A stretch of DNA of 64,000 nucleotides from JADJWR01 sp964509545 (GTDB taxonomy: Bacteria; Pseudomonadota; Gammaproteobacteria; Burkholderiales; Burkholderiaceae_F): NCBI GenBank assembly GCA_964509545.1, contig CAZDXQ010000001.1:310001-374000 (forward strand), given 5' to 3'. Positions 34,716-43,472 of the stretch are shown one piece after another; position 1 is the stretch's first letter; every line of letters starts with the position of its first letter. The notes beneath the pieces are model-generated. The model ran no database searches, was not told the DNA's origin, and worked only from the letters and a program-made list of their open reading frames with translations. The translations under genes and the position numbers were made by a program.

Positions 34716-36605
34716 TCATGTGGATAACTCGATGGCCATCTGCACCTCGTCGGCAACCGTGCGCGCCACCAGGCGGTCGCGTCCGCTGGCCTTGGCGGCA
34801 TACAGCGCGTAGTCGGCCCGGCGCAGCATGCGGCCGACCGTGTCGCCCGGCACCGACACCGTGAGCCCGATGCTCACCGACAGGCGGCGCCCAGTGAACC
34901 ATTGACTGACGTCGAGGTTGCGCACCTGCGCCAGGAGCCGCTGCCCGAGCGCGTGCGCCGCGTCCTCGTCGGCGTCGGGCAGCAGCAGCACGAACTCCTC
35001 GCCGCCCAGACGGCCGATGACGATCGGATCGCGCGCCGCTTCCTGCAGCACGTTCGCCACCGCGCGCAGCACCTCGTCGCCGACCGGGTGACCGTGGGTG
35101 TCGTTGATCGATTTGAAGTTGTCGAGGTCGGCGATCAGCAGCGCGCAGCTGCGCTCAGGTTCGGCGAGCAGCGCCTCGAGCTGCGCCAGCACGCGGCGGC
35201 GGTTCGGCAGGCCGGTGAGTTCGTCGGTCATCGCCAGCTGTCGCATCGCCTGGCTGTCGCGCCGCTGCCGCCAGGCCAGCACGCCGAGAAGGGCGGCCAT
35301 CAGCAGCAGCAGGACGAGCACGACGGCCTGCAGCCTCGAGGCGCGCCGCTCCTGCTCGAGCGCCCGCTCGGCGGCCGCGTTTTCCCGCTGCAGCAGTGCG
35401 TTCTCCTTGACCTTGGCCTCGGTGTCGAATTCGACCCGCAGCGTGGCAAAGCGCTGGTCGAGCTGGCGCGTCAGCAGCGCATCCGTCGCTTTCTTGAACT
35501 GCATCTGCTGCTCGTAGGCGCCGCGCCAGTCGCCGGCGGCAGCCAGCGTGCGCGCCAGTTCGCCGTGCGAGGCGGCGATCTCGGCCAGCGACTCGGCCTG
35601 GCGGAAGATCTTCAGCGCCCGCTGCAGTTCGGCCGCGCTGGCGTCGATGCGTTTGAGGCCGCGCAGCGCGATGCCCCGCTGCAGCAGAATCTGCGCCCGC
35701 AGCCGTTCGTCGGGCGTCTGCTGCTGCGCGCGCGCGGCGTGCTCGAGCAGGGCCAGCGCGTCGGCGGGCGCGTCGCGGGCATTGCGCACGCTGGCCAGCC
35801 CACGCAGCGCATAGGCTTCGCCGCGCCGGTAGCCGATCTCGCGCGACAGCGCCAGCACCGTCTCGAAGGCACGTTGTGCGGCATCCCACTCCTTCAGGTT
35901 CTCCAGCACGCGGCCGAGGTTGTGCTGCGTGACGACGATCTCCCGCGTCAGACCCTGCGCCTGCTGCGAGCGCAGCGACGCCTCGAAGTATTCGCGTGCG
36001 TGGCCGTAGTCGCCCATGCGGTTGTACAGGATGGCCACCGAATTGGTCGCCGTCTGCACCTGTTGCGGCAGTTTCAGCCGCTCGTTGATCGCGATCGACT
36101 GCCGCAGGTCGGCCAGGCCGCTCGCAAGCTCGCCCAGCAGGCCGCGCAGGTAACCGCGCTGGTACAGCGCCTCGGCGAGCAGTTCGTCGTCGCGCTGGCT
36201 TTCCGCGACCGACACCGCCTGCTGGAACAACGCCATCGCCTGCACGTTGTCGACGGCATACTGGTGCAGTTCGCCTTCGCACAGGAGCAGCCCGGCGCGT
36301 AACGCGGCACGCCTGGCCTGCGGCAGCAGTTCGCGCGCCCGCTCGATCTGCTGCTGTGCCTGTTCGCGGCTGCGCTCGGAGTAGTAGTCGCAAAGCTGCA
36401 GGTGGGCGCGGATCTGCGCGTCGGCGTCGGGCTGTTGCACGAGCCGAGCAAGCGCCTCTTCGGCCAGCCGCCGGCTCGCTTCCGGATCGACGCGCATCGC
36501 CGAGCGGCTGCGCTCGACCAGCGCCGCCGGCGACTCGACCGCCTGCGCCGGCGCGATCAGCGCGACGACAAGGACAGGCAACAGCAGACGCGCAACGGGC
36601 TTCAC
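34716..36605 (-). CDS. TPR-containing diguanylate cyclase (GGDEF), membrane-anchored
   Basis: A 629-aa protein if read from the GTG at 36605, which gives a clean signal-like N-terminus VKPVARLLLPVLVVALIAPA. An in-frame ATG at 36671 would add 22 residues without a membrane character. The periplasmic part (~30-390) consists of TPR-like helical repeats, followed by a coiled region, a single membrane span (~425-445) and a GGDEF domain with GGEEF. It probably makes c-di-GMP in response to an envelope signal. The start is uncertain. Confidence 0.85.
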   Translation of the reverse strand: MKPVARLLLPVLVVALIAPAQAVESPAALVERSRSAMRVDPEASRRLAEEALARLVQQPDADAQIRAHLQLCDYYSERSREQAQQQIERARELLPQARRAALRAGLLLCEGELHQYAVDNVQAMALFQQAVSVAESQRDDELLAEALYQRGYLRGLLGELASGLADLRQSIAINERLKLPQQVQTATNSVAILYNRMGDYGHAREYFEASLRSQQAQGLTREIVVTQHNLGRVLENLKEWDAAQRAFETVLALSREIGYRRGEAYALRGLASVRNARDAPADALALLEHAARAQQQTPDERLRAQILLQRGIALRGLKRIDASAAELQRALKIFRQAESLAEIAASHGELARTLAAAGDWRGAYEQQMQFKKATDALLTRQLDQRFATLRVEFDTEAKVKENALLQRENAAAERALEQERRASRLQAVVLVLLLLMAALLGVLAWRQRRDSQAMRQLAMTDELTGLPNRRRVLAQLEALLAEPERSCALLIADLDNFKSINDTHGHPVGDEVLRAVANVLQEAARDPIVIGRLGGEEFVLLLPDADEDAAHALGQRLLAQVRNLDVSQWFTGRRLSVSIGLTVSVPGDTVGRMLRRADYALYAAKASGRDRLVARTVADEVQMAIELST

Positions 36606-37012
36606 TCGGGCGGGCCGATGACGGGATCGGGCATTCTGACGCAGCCGTGGCCGTCGGCCCATGCCGCGCACGTGCAGTCGACGGAGTCGGGCCGACGGGC
36701 GGCCGCCGCTTGTCGCGCCTCACCTTAGGCGCATAACAAGGCGGCAGGTTACGCACATGAATGGAGCGTGGCGCAGCCGATACGCAACGCCTGGCGCTAT
36801 GGGGCGACCCGGCTTTCGATCGAACGGCTGAGCCCTCACGTGGCATTGCGGCGCATTCGCCAGCGACGCACCGGCCTGGTGCGCGCCGCGGTCCGAACCT
36901 GAAAGCGTGATCGCAGGCGCTGACGGCCGTAGCGGCGCAGCGACAACATCGGCCGTGCCTTGCTGATTACTCGCCTTGACGGCGCGCGAGTGCAGCACCA
37001 AGAATTCCGAGC
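36606..37012. other. Gap of about 400 bases between divergent GGDEF genes
   Basis: The two flanking genes point away from each other, so this stretch probably holds both promoters. No open frame here is convincing. No riboswitch-like or repeat structure is seen. Confidence 0.45.
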
Positions 37013-38827
37013 ATGTGCAGCGCCGATATCAGGCCGCCAGTGTCGTTGTCGAAGCCCGCGCCGGCAGCACTGCGGTTGGCGCGGCGGGCCTGGGCTCTGC
37101 AGTACCGCGATCTCGCGCGCTCTCTGGCGCTAGCCGAACAGGCGCTGGCCCAGAGCAGCGCTGCCGGCGATCCCGCCGCCGAGGGCTGGGCACGGCTGAC
37201 GCGCGGTTTCCACTGGATGCGCAATGCCGCGCCGACGCAGGCATCGGCCGAGTTCGACGCTGCGCGGCGCTGCTTCGACGCCTGCGCCGACGCCGCCGGC
37301 CAGCTTCTTGCCGTCGTCGGGCTCGCCCGCTGCGAATGGATGGAGGCGAAATACCGGCTCTCGCTCGAGCGGCTGCTGCCGCTGCGCGAGGAGGGACTGC
37401 GCGTGCTCAGGCACGAAGCGCGAGGCATGCTGCTCAATGCCATCGCCGGCTGCTATTCGGCGCTCGGCGATTCGGCGCAGGCGTTCGCCTACATGTACCA
37501 GGCGCTGCGCGAATCACGGCCGGCCCGTGGCCACGGCTTCGACGTCGTCCTGTACTGCAACCTTGCGCACGAGCTGTACCAGCTCGGCGACTACGACGAG
37601 GCGCTCGCCTACCTGCGCGAGGGCCTGGAGCGTTGCGCGACGCTGGCCAACGCGCACCTGCAAAACGTGCTGCACATCAACCGCATCGTCTGCTTGACCG
37701 ACCTCGCCCGGCCGCAGGAGGCGATGGCCGACGTCGAGCACCTGCTCGCCGGATCGACCGAGCTCGCCGGCGCGTCCTATGCGACGCTGGCCATCGCCGC
37801 GCTCGGCGCCGGCAACCTGGCGCTCGGTGAGGAGCTGGTCGAGCGCGCCCGCCCGCGGCTGGCGAGCACGAATGTTCCGGACGAGCAGATCGAAGGCGCG
37901 GTCGCCGAGGCCGAACTGCTTTGCGCACGCGGCGAACTGCCCGCGGCCGCCGCCCGCCTCGAGCAGGCGCTGCCACTGCCAGCCGATGGCCTGAGCCTGC
38001 GCGTGCGCTGCCTGTTCTTCCAGACGCTGGCCAACGTCCACGAGCGCTTGGCCGACGCGCCGCGGGCGCTGGCCTGTCTGCGCCAATGGCAGCAACTGCA
38101 CGTCGAGCGCGCGCAGCGCGCCTCGCAGGCCCGGGCGCAGGCCGCCTCGCTGCAGACCGAGCTGATGCGGCTACAGCGCGAGCGCGACGCGATTGACCGG
38201 CGCCGCCGCGACAGTGAACGGGCGAAGGCGGCGCTTCAGGCGATCAACCAGCAGCTGTCGCAGAAAGTGGCCGAGGTCGACCGGCTGCGCGGCGCCCTGC
38301 AACAGCAGGCGGTGCGCGACTTCCTCACCGGGCTTTTCAATCGCCGTCACCTGAACGACGTGTTGCCGTCGATGCTGGCGCTGGCGCACCGCGACCGGCA
38401 GCCGCTGGCCGTCGTCATCATCGACCTGGACCACTTCAAGACCGTCAACGACCGCTACGGACATCTGGCCGGCGACCGGCTGCTCGCCGGCTTCGGCCGC
38501 CTGTTGCTGCGGCGGCTGCGCAAGAGCGACGTGGCCTGCCGTTACGGCGGCGAGGAATTCTGCGTGCTGATGCCGCGCACCGACGCGCGCACGGCTCAGC
38601 GCAAGCTGGCGGCGGTGCTGCGCTCCTGGCGGACCGAGGTCTTCGCCCTCGATCGCGCCGTGCTGACCGGCAACAGTTTCTCGGCCGGCGTGGCCGATTC
38701 GTTGCAGATCCCGCAGTCGATCGACGCCCTGCTGCAGGCCGCCGATCAGTGCGTGCTCTTGGCCAAGCAGCGCGGCCGCAACCAGGTCATCGCCTTCGAA
38801 CGCACGGCCGAGATGGCGAGCCTGTGA
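37013..38827 (+). CDS. TPR-containing diguanylate cyclase (GGDEF), cytoplasmic
   Basis: A 604-aa protein. Residues ~20-360 are helical TPR-type repeats (ALQYRDLARSLALAEQALAQ early), then a coiled coil (~365-430), and then a GGDEF domain (~440-595) with the active site GGEEF in RYGGEEFCVLMP. No signal peptide or membrane segment is evident, unlike its divergent neighbour with a similar architecture. It probably synthesises c-di-GMP in response to a cytoplasmic partner recognised by the TPR part. Confidence 0.9.
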   Translation: MCSADIRPPVSLSKPAPAALRLARRAWALQYRDLARSLALAEQALAQSSAAGDPAAEGWARLTRGFHWMRNAAPTQASAEFDAARRCFDACADAAGQLLAVVGLARCEWMEAKYRLSLERLLPLREEGLRVLRHEARGMLLNAIAGCYSALGDSAQAFAYMYQALRESRPARGHGFDVVLYCNLAHELYQLGDYDEALAYLREGLERCATLANAHLQNVLHINRIVCLTDLARPQEAMADVEHLLAGSTELAGASYATLAIAALGAGNLALGEELVERARPRLASTNVPDEQIEGAVAEAELLCARGELPAAAARLEQALPLPADGLSLRVRCLFFQTLANVHERLADAPRALACLRQWQQLHVERAQRASQARAQAASLQTELMRLQRERDAIDRRRRDSERAKAALQAINQQLSQKVAEVDRLRGALQQQAVRDFLTGLFNRRHLNDVLPSMLALAHRDRQPLAVVIIDLDHFKTVNDRYGHLAGDRLLAGFGRLLLRRLRKSDVACRYGGEEFCVLMPRTDARTAQRKLAAVLRSWRTEVFALDRAVLTGNSFSAGVADSLQIPQSIDALLQAADQCVLLAKQRGRNQVIAFERTAEMASL

Positions 38828-38880
38828 GCGCGCCGGGCCGTTCCACGGCCGCGCTCGCAGGCGCGGCCGGCTGCGCGGGG

Positions 38881-38904
38881 GCAAGCGCAAGCAGTTGCGC
38901 TTGC
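38881..38904. terminator. Hairpin between convergent genes
   Basis: A perfect 10-bp inverted repeat (38881-38890 with 38895-38904) with a GCAG loop lies between the ends of the GGDEF gene and the monooxygenase gene. There is no long T-run on either side, so its action as a bidirectional terminator is inference from position. Confidence 0.5.
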
Positions 38905-38980
38905 CTGATCCCGCTTCGCCCCAAGCGCTCACCCCGGAGCGCGCAGCGCAGAGGTCAACATACAAGCGCGGCGGCGCCGG

Positions 38981-39289
38981 TCATTCGGCGCCGGACTTCG
39001 CCAACAGCGTGAAATGCTCGACCTGCGGCGGCTGCGCGAAAAACGGGCCGACGATCGCCCGCCATTCACCGAAGGCAGCAGAGCCGCGGAAATCGACCGT
39101 GTGGTTGTCGAGCGTTTCCCAGAAGATCATCAGCAGGTAGCGCTCCGGTGACTCGATGCCCTTGTTGACCTTGTAGCCGCGAAAACCCTTCGCCTTGCTG
39201 ATCACGGTGTCCAAGCCGCGGCGGATCGCTTCGTCGAAAGCGGCCTGGCGGCCGGGCTCGATACGGATGTCGGCAACTTCGAGAATCAT
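38981..39289 (-). CDS. Antibiotic biosynthesis monooxygenase (ABM) family protein
   Basis: A 102-aa ferredoxin-like-fold protein: MILEVADIRIEPGRQAAFDE, then the central GFRGYKVNKGIESPERYLLM and a C-terminal FFAQPPQVEHFTLL. The family includes small dimeric monooxygenases and many of unknown role. Nothing nearby suggests an antibiotic pathway. It is divergent from the VOC gene beginning at 39461. Confidence 0.84.
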   Translation of the reverse strand: MILEVADIRIEPGRQAAFDEAIRRGLDTVISKAKGFRGYKVNKGIESPERYLLMIFWETLDNHTVDFRGSAAFGEWRAIVGPFFAQPPQVEHFTLLAKSGAE

Positions 39290-39460
39290 CGGCGCGCTCC
39301 TCGGCGTGGGTCCAGGGCGGCGATGGTAGCGGCTCGCCGGCCGTGGTCACGCACAAACGCTGTTCGCACCGACTCTGAGGCGGCCTACGATCGGTGCCGG
39401 CCCGGTCGCCCGCGCAGCCGTTCGCCGATCGGTCGTCGAACCCCCATCGAGGAGAGCCGG

Positions 39461-39856
39461 ATGGATGCCTACCAGACGCACGGCGCGTTTTCATGGAGCG
39501 AATTGATGACCTCGGATCCCGAGGCGGCCCTGGCCTTCTACACGGCGCTGTTCGGCTGGACGACGCAGACGATGGACATGCCCGGCGGCGCCTATCACGT
39601 CGTCAAGGCCGGCGACACTTCGGTCGGCGGCGTGATGGCCATTCCGGCCGAGGCGAAGGCCGCGGGCATGAGGCCGAACTGGGGCTGCTATGTCACCGTC
39701 AGCGATGTCGACGCCTGCGCCGGCCGTGCGGCCGAACTCGGCGGCAAGGTCGTGCACGGGCCGCAGGACATCCCGGGCGTCGGCCGGATGGCGATGATCG
39801 TCGATCCGCAGGGCGCCATGCTGAGCCTGATCACCTACAAGATGCCGGCAGGCTGA
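39461..39856 (+). CDS. VOC family protein (glyoxalase/bleomycin resistance fold)
   Basis: A 131-aa protein with two betaalphabetabetabeta modules: GAFSWSELMTSDPEAALAFY at the start, YTALFGWTTQTMDMPGGAYH, and later YVTVSDVDACAGRAAELGG then IVDPQGAMLSLI. It resembles the hydroxylase-type VOC group (CFP-30/27 kDa-like). The ATG at 39461 follows a good site (GAGGAG). Substrate unknown. It is complete, unlike the VOC fragment at 30328. Confidence 0.88.
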   Translation: MDAYQTHGAFSWSELMTSDPEAALAFYTALFGWTTQTMDMPGGAYHVVKAGDTSVGGVMAIPAEAKAAGMRPNWGCYVTVSDVDACAGRAAELGGKVVHGPQDIPGVGRMAMIVDPQGAMLSLITYKMPAG

Positions 39857-39875
39857 CGACGCGCCGCGCCGGCCA

Positions 39876-40817
39876 TCAATGGCTGCTGCGATAGCGGCCT
39901 GGCGCAAGGCCGTGCGCGCGCTTGAAGGCGCGCGTGAAGCTGGCTTCGGATTCGTAGCCGAGTTCGGTCGCGATCTGCGCGATCGAGCGGTGCGTCTCGC
40001 GCAGCCTCGCCGCCGCGACCTGCATGCGCCAGTCGGTGAGATAGGAGATCGGCGGCATGCCGACCAGCTGCGTGAAGCGTTCGGCGAACGCCGACCGCGA
40101 CATCGCCACGGCCGCGGCGAGCGCCTCGGTGGTCCACGGGCGCGCGACCTGCTGGTGCATCAAGGCCAGCGAACGGCCGACCGCCGCATCGCGTAGGCCG
40201 GCGAGCCATCCCTGCTGCCGCGAAGGCAGCGACTCCGCGTAATTGCGCACCGCCTCGACGAACAGCAGTTCGGACAGCTTGGCCAGTACCGTCGCCGAGC
40301 CGGCGCGGCCCGAGGCGACCTCCTGCGCGGCGTAGCGGAACGACGCGGCGACGAACTCCGCGCAGGGCTTGCCGTTCAGGTCGAGCGCGAACATCGAAGG
40401 CAGTGCCTCGAACAGCGGGTGCCGGCCGACGCCCGCGCCGACGAAGCCGCACACCAGTCGCGTGACCGCGCCGCCGCCGCCATGCTCGAGGCGCATCAGC
40501 CCACCCTCGGTCCGCTGCACCAGCGGATCGACCTGCGCCGGCGGCAGGCCGGCGTCGCTGGCCAGCAGGTGCGCATCGTTGCGCGGCAACAGCACCATCT
40601 CGCCGGCGCGCACCTCAAGCGCGGTGCCGTCGGCCTGCACCCGCATCCGGCCTTCGATCACGTAATGGAACGCGACCACGCTGGGCGGCAGTTCCATCGT
40701 CGGGCAGTCCTCGGGGCCGACGCGCGAGATGACGCACCACGGCGCGCTGAAAGCCGCGTCGAGGAAGACGCCGCCGGTCAGGCGGATCACGCGCAGCACG
40801 TCGGACAGGGCATCCAT
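39876..40817 (-). CDS. AraC family transcriptional regulator (cupin-type)
   Basis: A 313-aa regulator: an N-terminal cupin domain (~10-190, with AFHYVIEGRMRVQADG and GEMVLLPRNDAHLL) and a C-terminal double HTH (~205-305) with AVAMSRSAFAERFTQLVGMP and the final IAQIATELGYESEASFTRAF. It is divergent from the TPR protein at 40989, with 171 bases between the starts, so it probably controls that gene or itself. The effector is unknown. Confidence 0.91.
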   Translation of the reverse strand: MDALSDVLRVIRLTGGVFLDAAFSAPWCVISRVGPEDCPTMELPPSVVAFHYVIEGRMRVQADGTALEVRAGEMVLLPRNDAHLLASDAGLPPAQVDPLVQRTEGGLMRLEHGGGGAVTRLVCGFVGAGVGRHPLFEALPSMFALDLNGKPCAEFVAASFRYAAQEVASGRAGSATVLAKLSELLFVEAVRNYAESLPSRQQGWLAGLRDAAVGRSLALMHQQVARPWTTEALAAAVAMSRSAFAERFTQLVGMPPISYLTDWRMQVAAARLRETHRSIAQIATELGYESEASFTRAFKRAHGLAPGRYRSSH

Positions 40818-40988
40818 CGACAGATCCCGCGTTCAAGGTCATTCGGCCGCGCCGTGGCGGATCGGTCAAGACCGGCGGCGGCGCAGTCATGGCCGGCGCA
40901 CGTCGCGCTGCCTAGAGTCGCGGCCCTCAACCGGAGCGGCGCCGGCTTCCCGCCAGTCTCGCTCCGATTCTTCCCAAGGAGGACTTCG

Positions 40989-42317
40989 ATGAAATACGTA
41001 GACGCCGCCGGCCATGCCCTGTCCGGCGCCACTGCCGACAGCGTTACACACTACGAAGCCGCAGCGCAGCAGCTGCGCTGCTACGTCGGCGATCCGGTGG
41101 CCTCGATCGACGCCGCCCTGGCCGCCGCGCCGCAGATGGTGATGGGGCACGTACTGAGAGGCTATCTGCACCTGCTGGGCACCGAGCCGGCCGGGCTGCC
41201 GGTGGCGCGGGCGTGCCACGAGGCCGCCGCCGCGCTGCCCGCCGACGCGCGCGAGCGCGGTCATGTCGAAGCGGTGCGCCTGCTCGCCGAAGGCCGCTGG
41301 CGCGCCGCCGGCCGCGTGCTCGAGGACGTGGCCATCATCTGGCCGCGCGATGCGCTGGCGCTGCAGGTCGGCCACCAGATCGACTTCTTCCGCGGCGACT
41401 CGCGCATGCTGCGCGATCGCATCGCCCGCGCGCTGCCGGCCTGGAGCAGGTCGATGCCCGGCTACCACGCGCTGCTCGGCATGCACGCCTTCGGGCTGGA
41501 GGAAACCGACGACTACGCGCAGGCCGAGAAGCAGGGCCGCGCCGCGGTCGAACTGGAGCGGCGCGACACCTGGGCCTGGCACGCGGTGGCGCACGTGCAC
41601 GAGATGCGCAATCGGCCGGCCGACGGCATCGCCTGGATGACAACGGATACCGATGCCTGGTCCAGGGACAGCTTCTTCGCCGTGCACAACTGGTGGCATC
41701 TGGCCCTGTATCACCTCGAACTCGGCGAGATCGACGAGGTGCTGCGCCTGTTCGACGGGCCGATCTTCGGCCATCGCTCGACCGTGGTGCTCGACATGAT
41801 CGACGCCTCGGCGATGCTGTGGCGCCTGCACCTGCGCGGGCTGGACGTGCGCAGCCGCTTCGCCGACCTCGCCGACCTGTGGGCGCCGCTCGCCGCGGCC
41901 GGCAACTATGCCTTCAACGACATGCACGCGATGATGGCTTTTGTCGGCAGCGACCGCGAGCAGGAACAGCGGACAGTGCTCGAGACGCAGCGCGCGGTGA
42001 TCGAAGGCGACGCCGACAATGCCGAGTTCACGCGCGAGGTCGGCCATGCCGCCACGCGTGCGATCCAGGCGTTCGGTCAAGGCCAGTATGCCGAGTGCGC
42101 CGACCTGCTGCGGCCGATCCGGCACATTGCGCATCGCTTCGGCGGCAGCCACGCCCAGCGCGACGTGCTCGACCTGACGCTGATCGAGGCGGCGTATCGC
42201 AGCGGTAATCAGCCGCTCGCCGCGGCGCTGGCCGCCGAGCGCGCCGCGTTGCGGCCGGCCAGCCCGCTGGCACGGCTGTTCGTGCAGCGTTCGGCCGAAC
42301 TGCGCAAAGCGGCATAG
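40989..42317 (+). CDS. Tetratricopeptide repeat protein (TTC38-like)
   Basis: A 442-aa soluble helical repeat protein. The pattern of short helices through residues ~30-430 and the stretches MPGYHALLGMHAFGLEETDD, WAWHAVAHVHEMRNRPADG and FFAVHNWWHLALYHLELGE match the TTC38-like family. A strong ribosome binding site (AAGGAGG) precedes the ATG at 40989. Eukaryotic TTC38 and its bacterial relatives have no assigned activity that I know of. It is likely under the divergent AraC regulator. Confidence 0.86.
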   Translation: MKYVDAAGHALSGATADSVTHYEAAAQQLRCYVGDPVASIDAALAAAPQMVMGHVLRGYLHLLGTEPAGLPVARACHEAAAALPADARERGHVEAVRLLAEGRWRAAGRVLEDVAIIWPRDALALQVGHQIDFFRGDSRMLRDRIARALPAWSRSMPGYHALLGMHAFGLEETDDYAQAEKQGRAAVELERRDTWAWHAVAHVHEMRNRPADGIAWMTTDTDAWSRDSFFAVHNWWHLALYHLELGEIDEVLRLFDGPIFGHRSTVVLDMIDASAMLWRLHLRGLDVRSRFADLADLWAPLAAAGNYAFNDMHAMMAFVGSDREQEQRTVLETQRAVIEGDADNAEFTREVGHAATRAIQAFGQGQYAECADLLRPIRHIAHRFGGSHAQRDVLDLTLIEAAYRSGNQPLAAALAAERAALRPASPLARLFVQRSAELRKAA

Positions 42318-42347
42318 CCGCCGCGGCGTTCGATTGGTGCCGCCCGC

Positions 42348-42372
42348 CGTCCGGCGCAAGACGCGCCGGACG
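42348..42372 (+). terminator. Hairpin between the TPR gene and the AEC transporter gene
   Basis: A perfect 10-bp inverted repeat (42348-42357 with 42363-42372) with a 5-base loop lies 30 bases after the TPR gene stop. There is no T-run after it, so termination is uncertain. Confidence 0.4.
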
Positions 42373-42406
42373 ACCCCTACACTGCGCGCGGTCCAGGTGC
42401 CGCCCA

Positions 42407-43345
42407 GTGTCCTCGTTCCTGCATCACGTCGAACTCGCCGCGCCGCTGTTCATGCTGGTGCTGGCCGGCTATCTGCTGGCCGCCTCGGGCCGCTGGCCGA
42501 AAACGATCAGCGATGCGCTGTCGAAGTTCGTCTTCGCGGTGGCCGTGCCGGCGCTGCTTTTTTCGCTGATGAGCGATTTCTCCAGGCTGCCGCCGGTCGA
42601 TGCGCGGCTGCTGATCGCTTTCTTCGGCGGCTGCCTGATCGTGTTCGCGCTCGGCCGCGCGGTCGGCCTGTGGCTGTTCGGCCTGGACGGCGTGCAGCAG
42701 TCGGTGTTCGCGCTCGGCGGCATCTTTGCCAACAACGTGCTGCTCGGCGTGCCAATCGCCAAGGCCACGCTCGGCGAGGCGGCGATGCCGTCGGTGGCGC
42801 TGGTGCTGGTCTTCAATTCGCTGACCCTGTGGACGCTGGTGACGGTGTCGGTGGAATGGGCGCGCCACGGCGAACTGTCCGTGCGCGGCTTCGGCGCCAC
42901 GTTGCGCAGCGTGCTGACCAATCCGGTCGTGGCCTCGGTGCTCGCCGGCGCTGCCTTCGGCATGACCGGGCTGCCGTTGCCGCGGCTTCTCGGAACGCCG
43001 CTGTCGCTGCTCGGCCAGTCGGCCATCCCGCTGTCGCTGATCGTGCTCGGCATGGGTCTGGCCGAGTACGGCATCCGCTCCGGCTGGCGCGTCGCGACCG
43101 CGATCACTGCGATCAAGCTGGTTGCACAGCCGCTCGTGGTCTGGGCGCTGGCCGTGCTGCTCGGCCTGCCGCCGCTGGAAACGCAGGCGGTCGTGCTGCT
43201 GGCCGCGCTCGCCGTCGGCGTCAACGTCTATCTGATGGCGCGCGAGTTCGACGCCCTGCAGGGGCCGGTGGCCACCAGCATGGTGCTGTCCACCGCCTTG
43301 TCGGCGCTGACCGTGCCGCTGCTGCTGGCGCTGCTGGCAGCCTGA
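42407..43345 (+). CDS. AEC (auxin efflux carrier) family transporter
   Basis: A 312-aa membrane protein with about ten hydrophobic segments in a two-half arrangement. Family stretches include FVFAVAVPALLFSLM near 45-60, FANNVLLGVPIAKATLGE near ~106-122, and the second-half SLIVLGMGLAEYG. It starts with GTG at 42407, with no strong ribosome binding site. AEC transporters carry carboxylates or related anions, and no substrate can be named. Confidence 0.86.
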   Translation: MSSFLHHVELAAPLFMLVLAGYLLAASGRWPKTISDALSKFVFAVAVPALLFSLMSDFSRLPPVDARLLIAFFGGCLIVFALGRAVGLWLFGLDGVQQSVFALGGIFANNVLLGVPIAKATLGEAAMPSVALVLVFNSLTLWTLVTVSVEWARHGELSVRGFGATLRSVLTNPVVASVLAGAAFGMTGLPLPRLLGTPLSLLGQSAIPLSLIVLGMGLAEYGIRSGWRVATAITAIKLVAQPLVVWALAVLLGLPPLETQAVVLLAALAVGVNVYLMAREFDALQGPVATSMVLSTALSALTVPLLLALLAA

Positions 43346-43354
43346 ATGTCCGAT

Positions 43355-43384
43355 GCGGCGTCGGCGCCGTGCCGCCGACGCCGC
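43355..43384. terminator. Hairpin between convergent AEC and flavoprotein genes
   Basis: A perfect 11-bp GC-rich stem (43355-43365 with 43374-43384) with an 8-base loop lies between two converging genes. There is no T-run. It may be a bidirectional terminator, inferred from position and symmetry. Confidence 0.45.
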
Positions 43385-43472
43385 CACTGCGCTGCGGCCG
43401 CAGTCCGGCGCCAGCAGCGCGGCGGCAGGCGGGCGCGGGCTGCTCCTCGACCGGGCGGCGGCGGGCAGGAGC

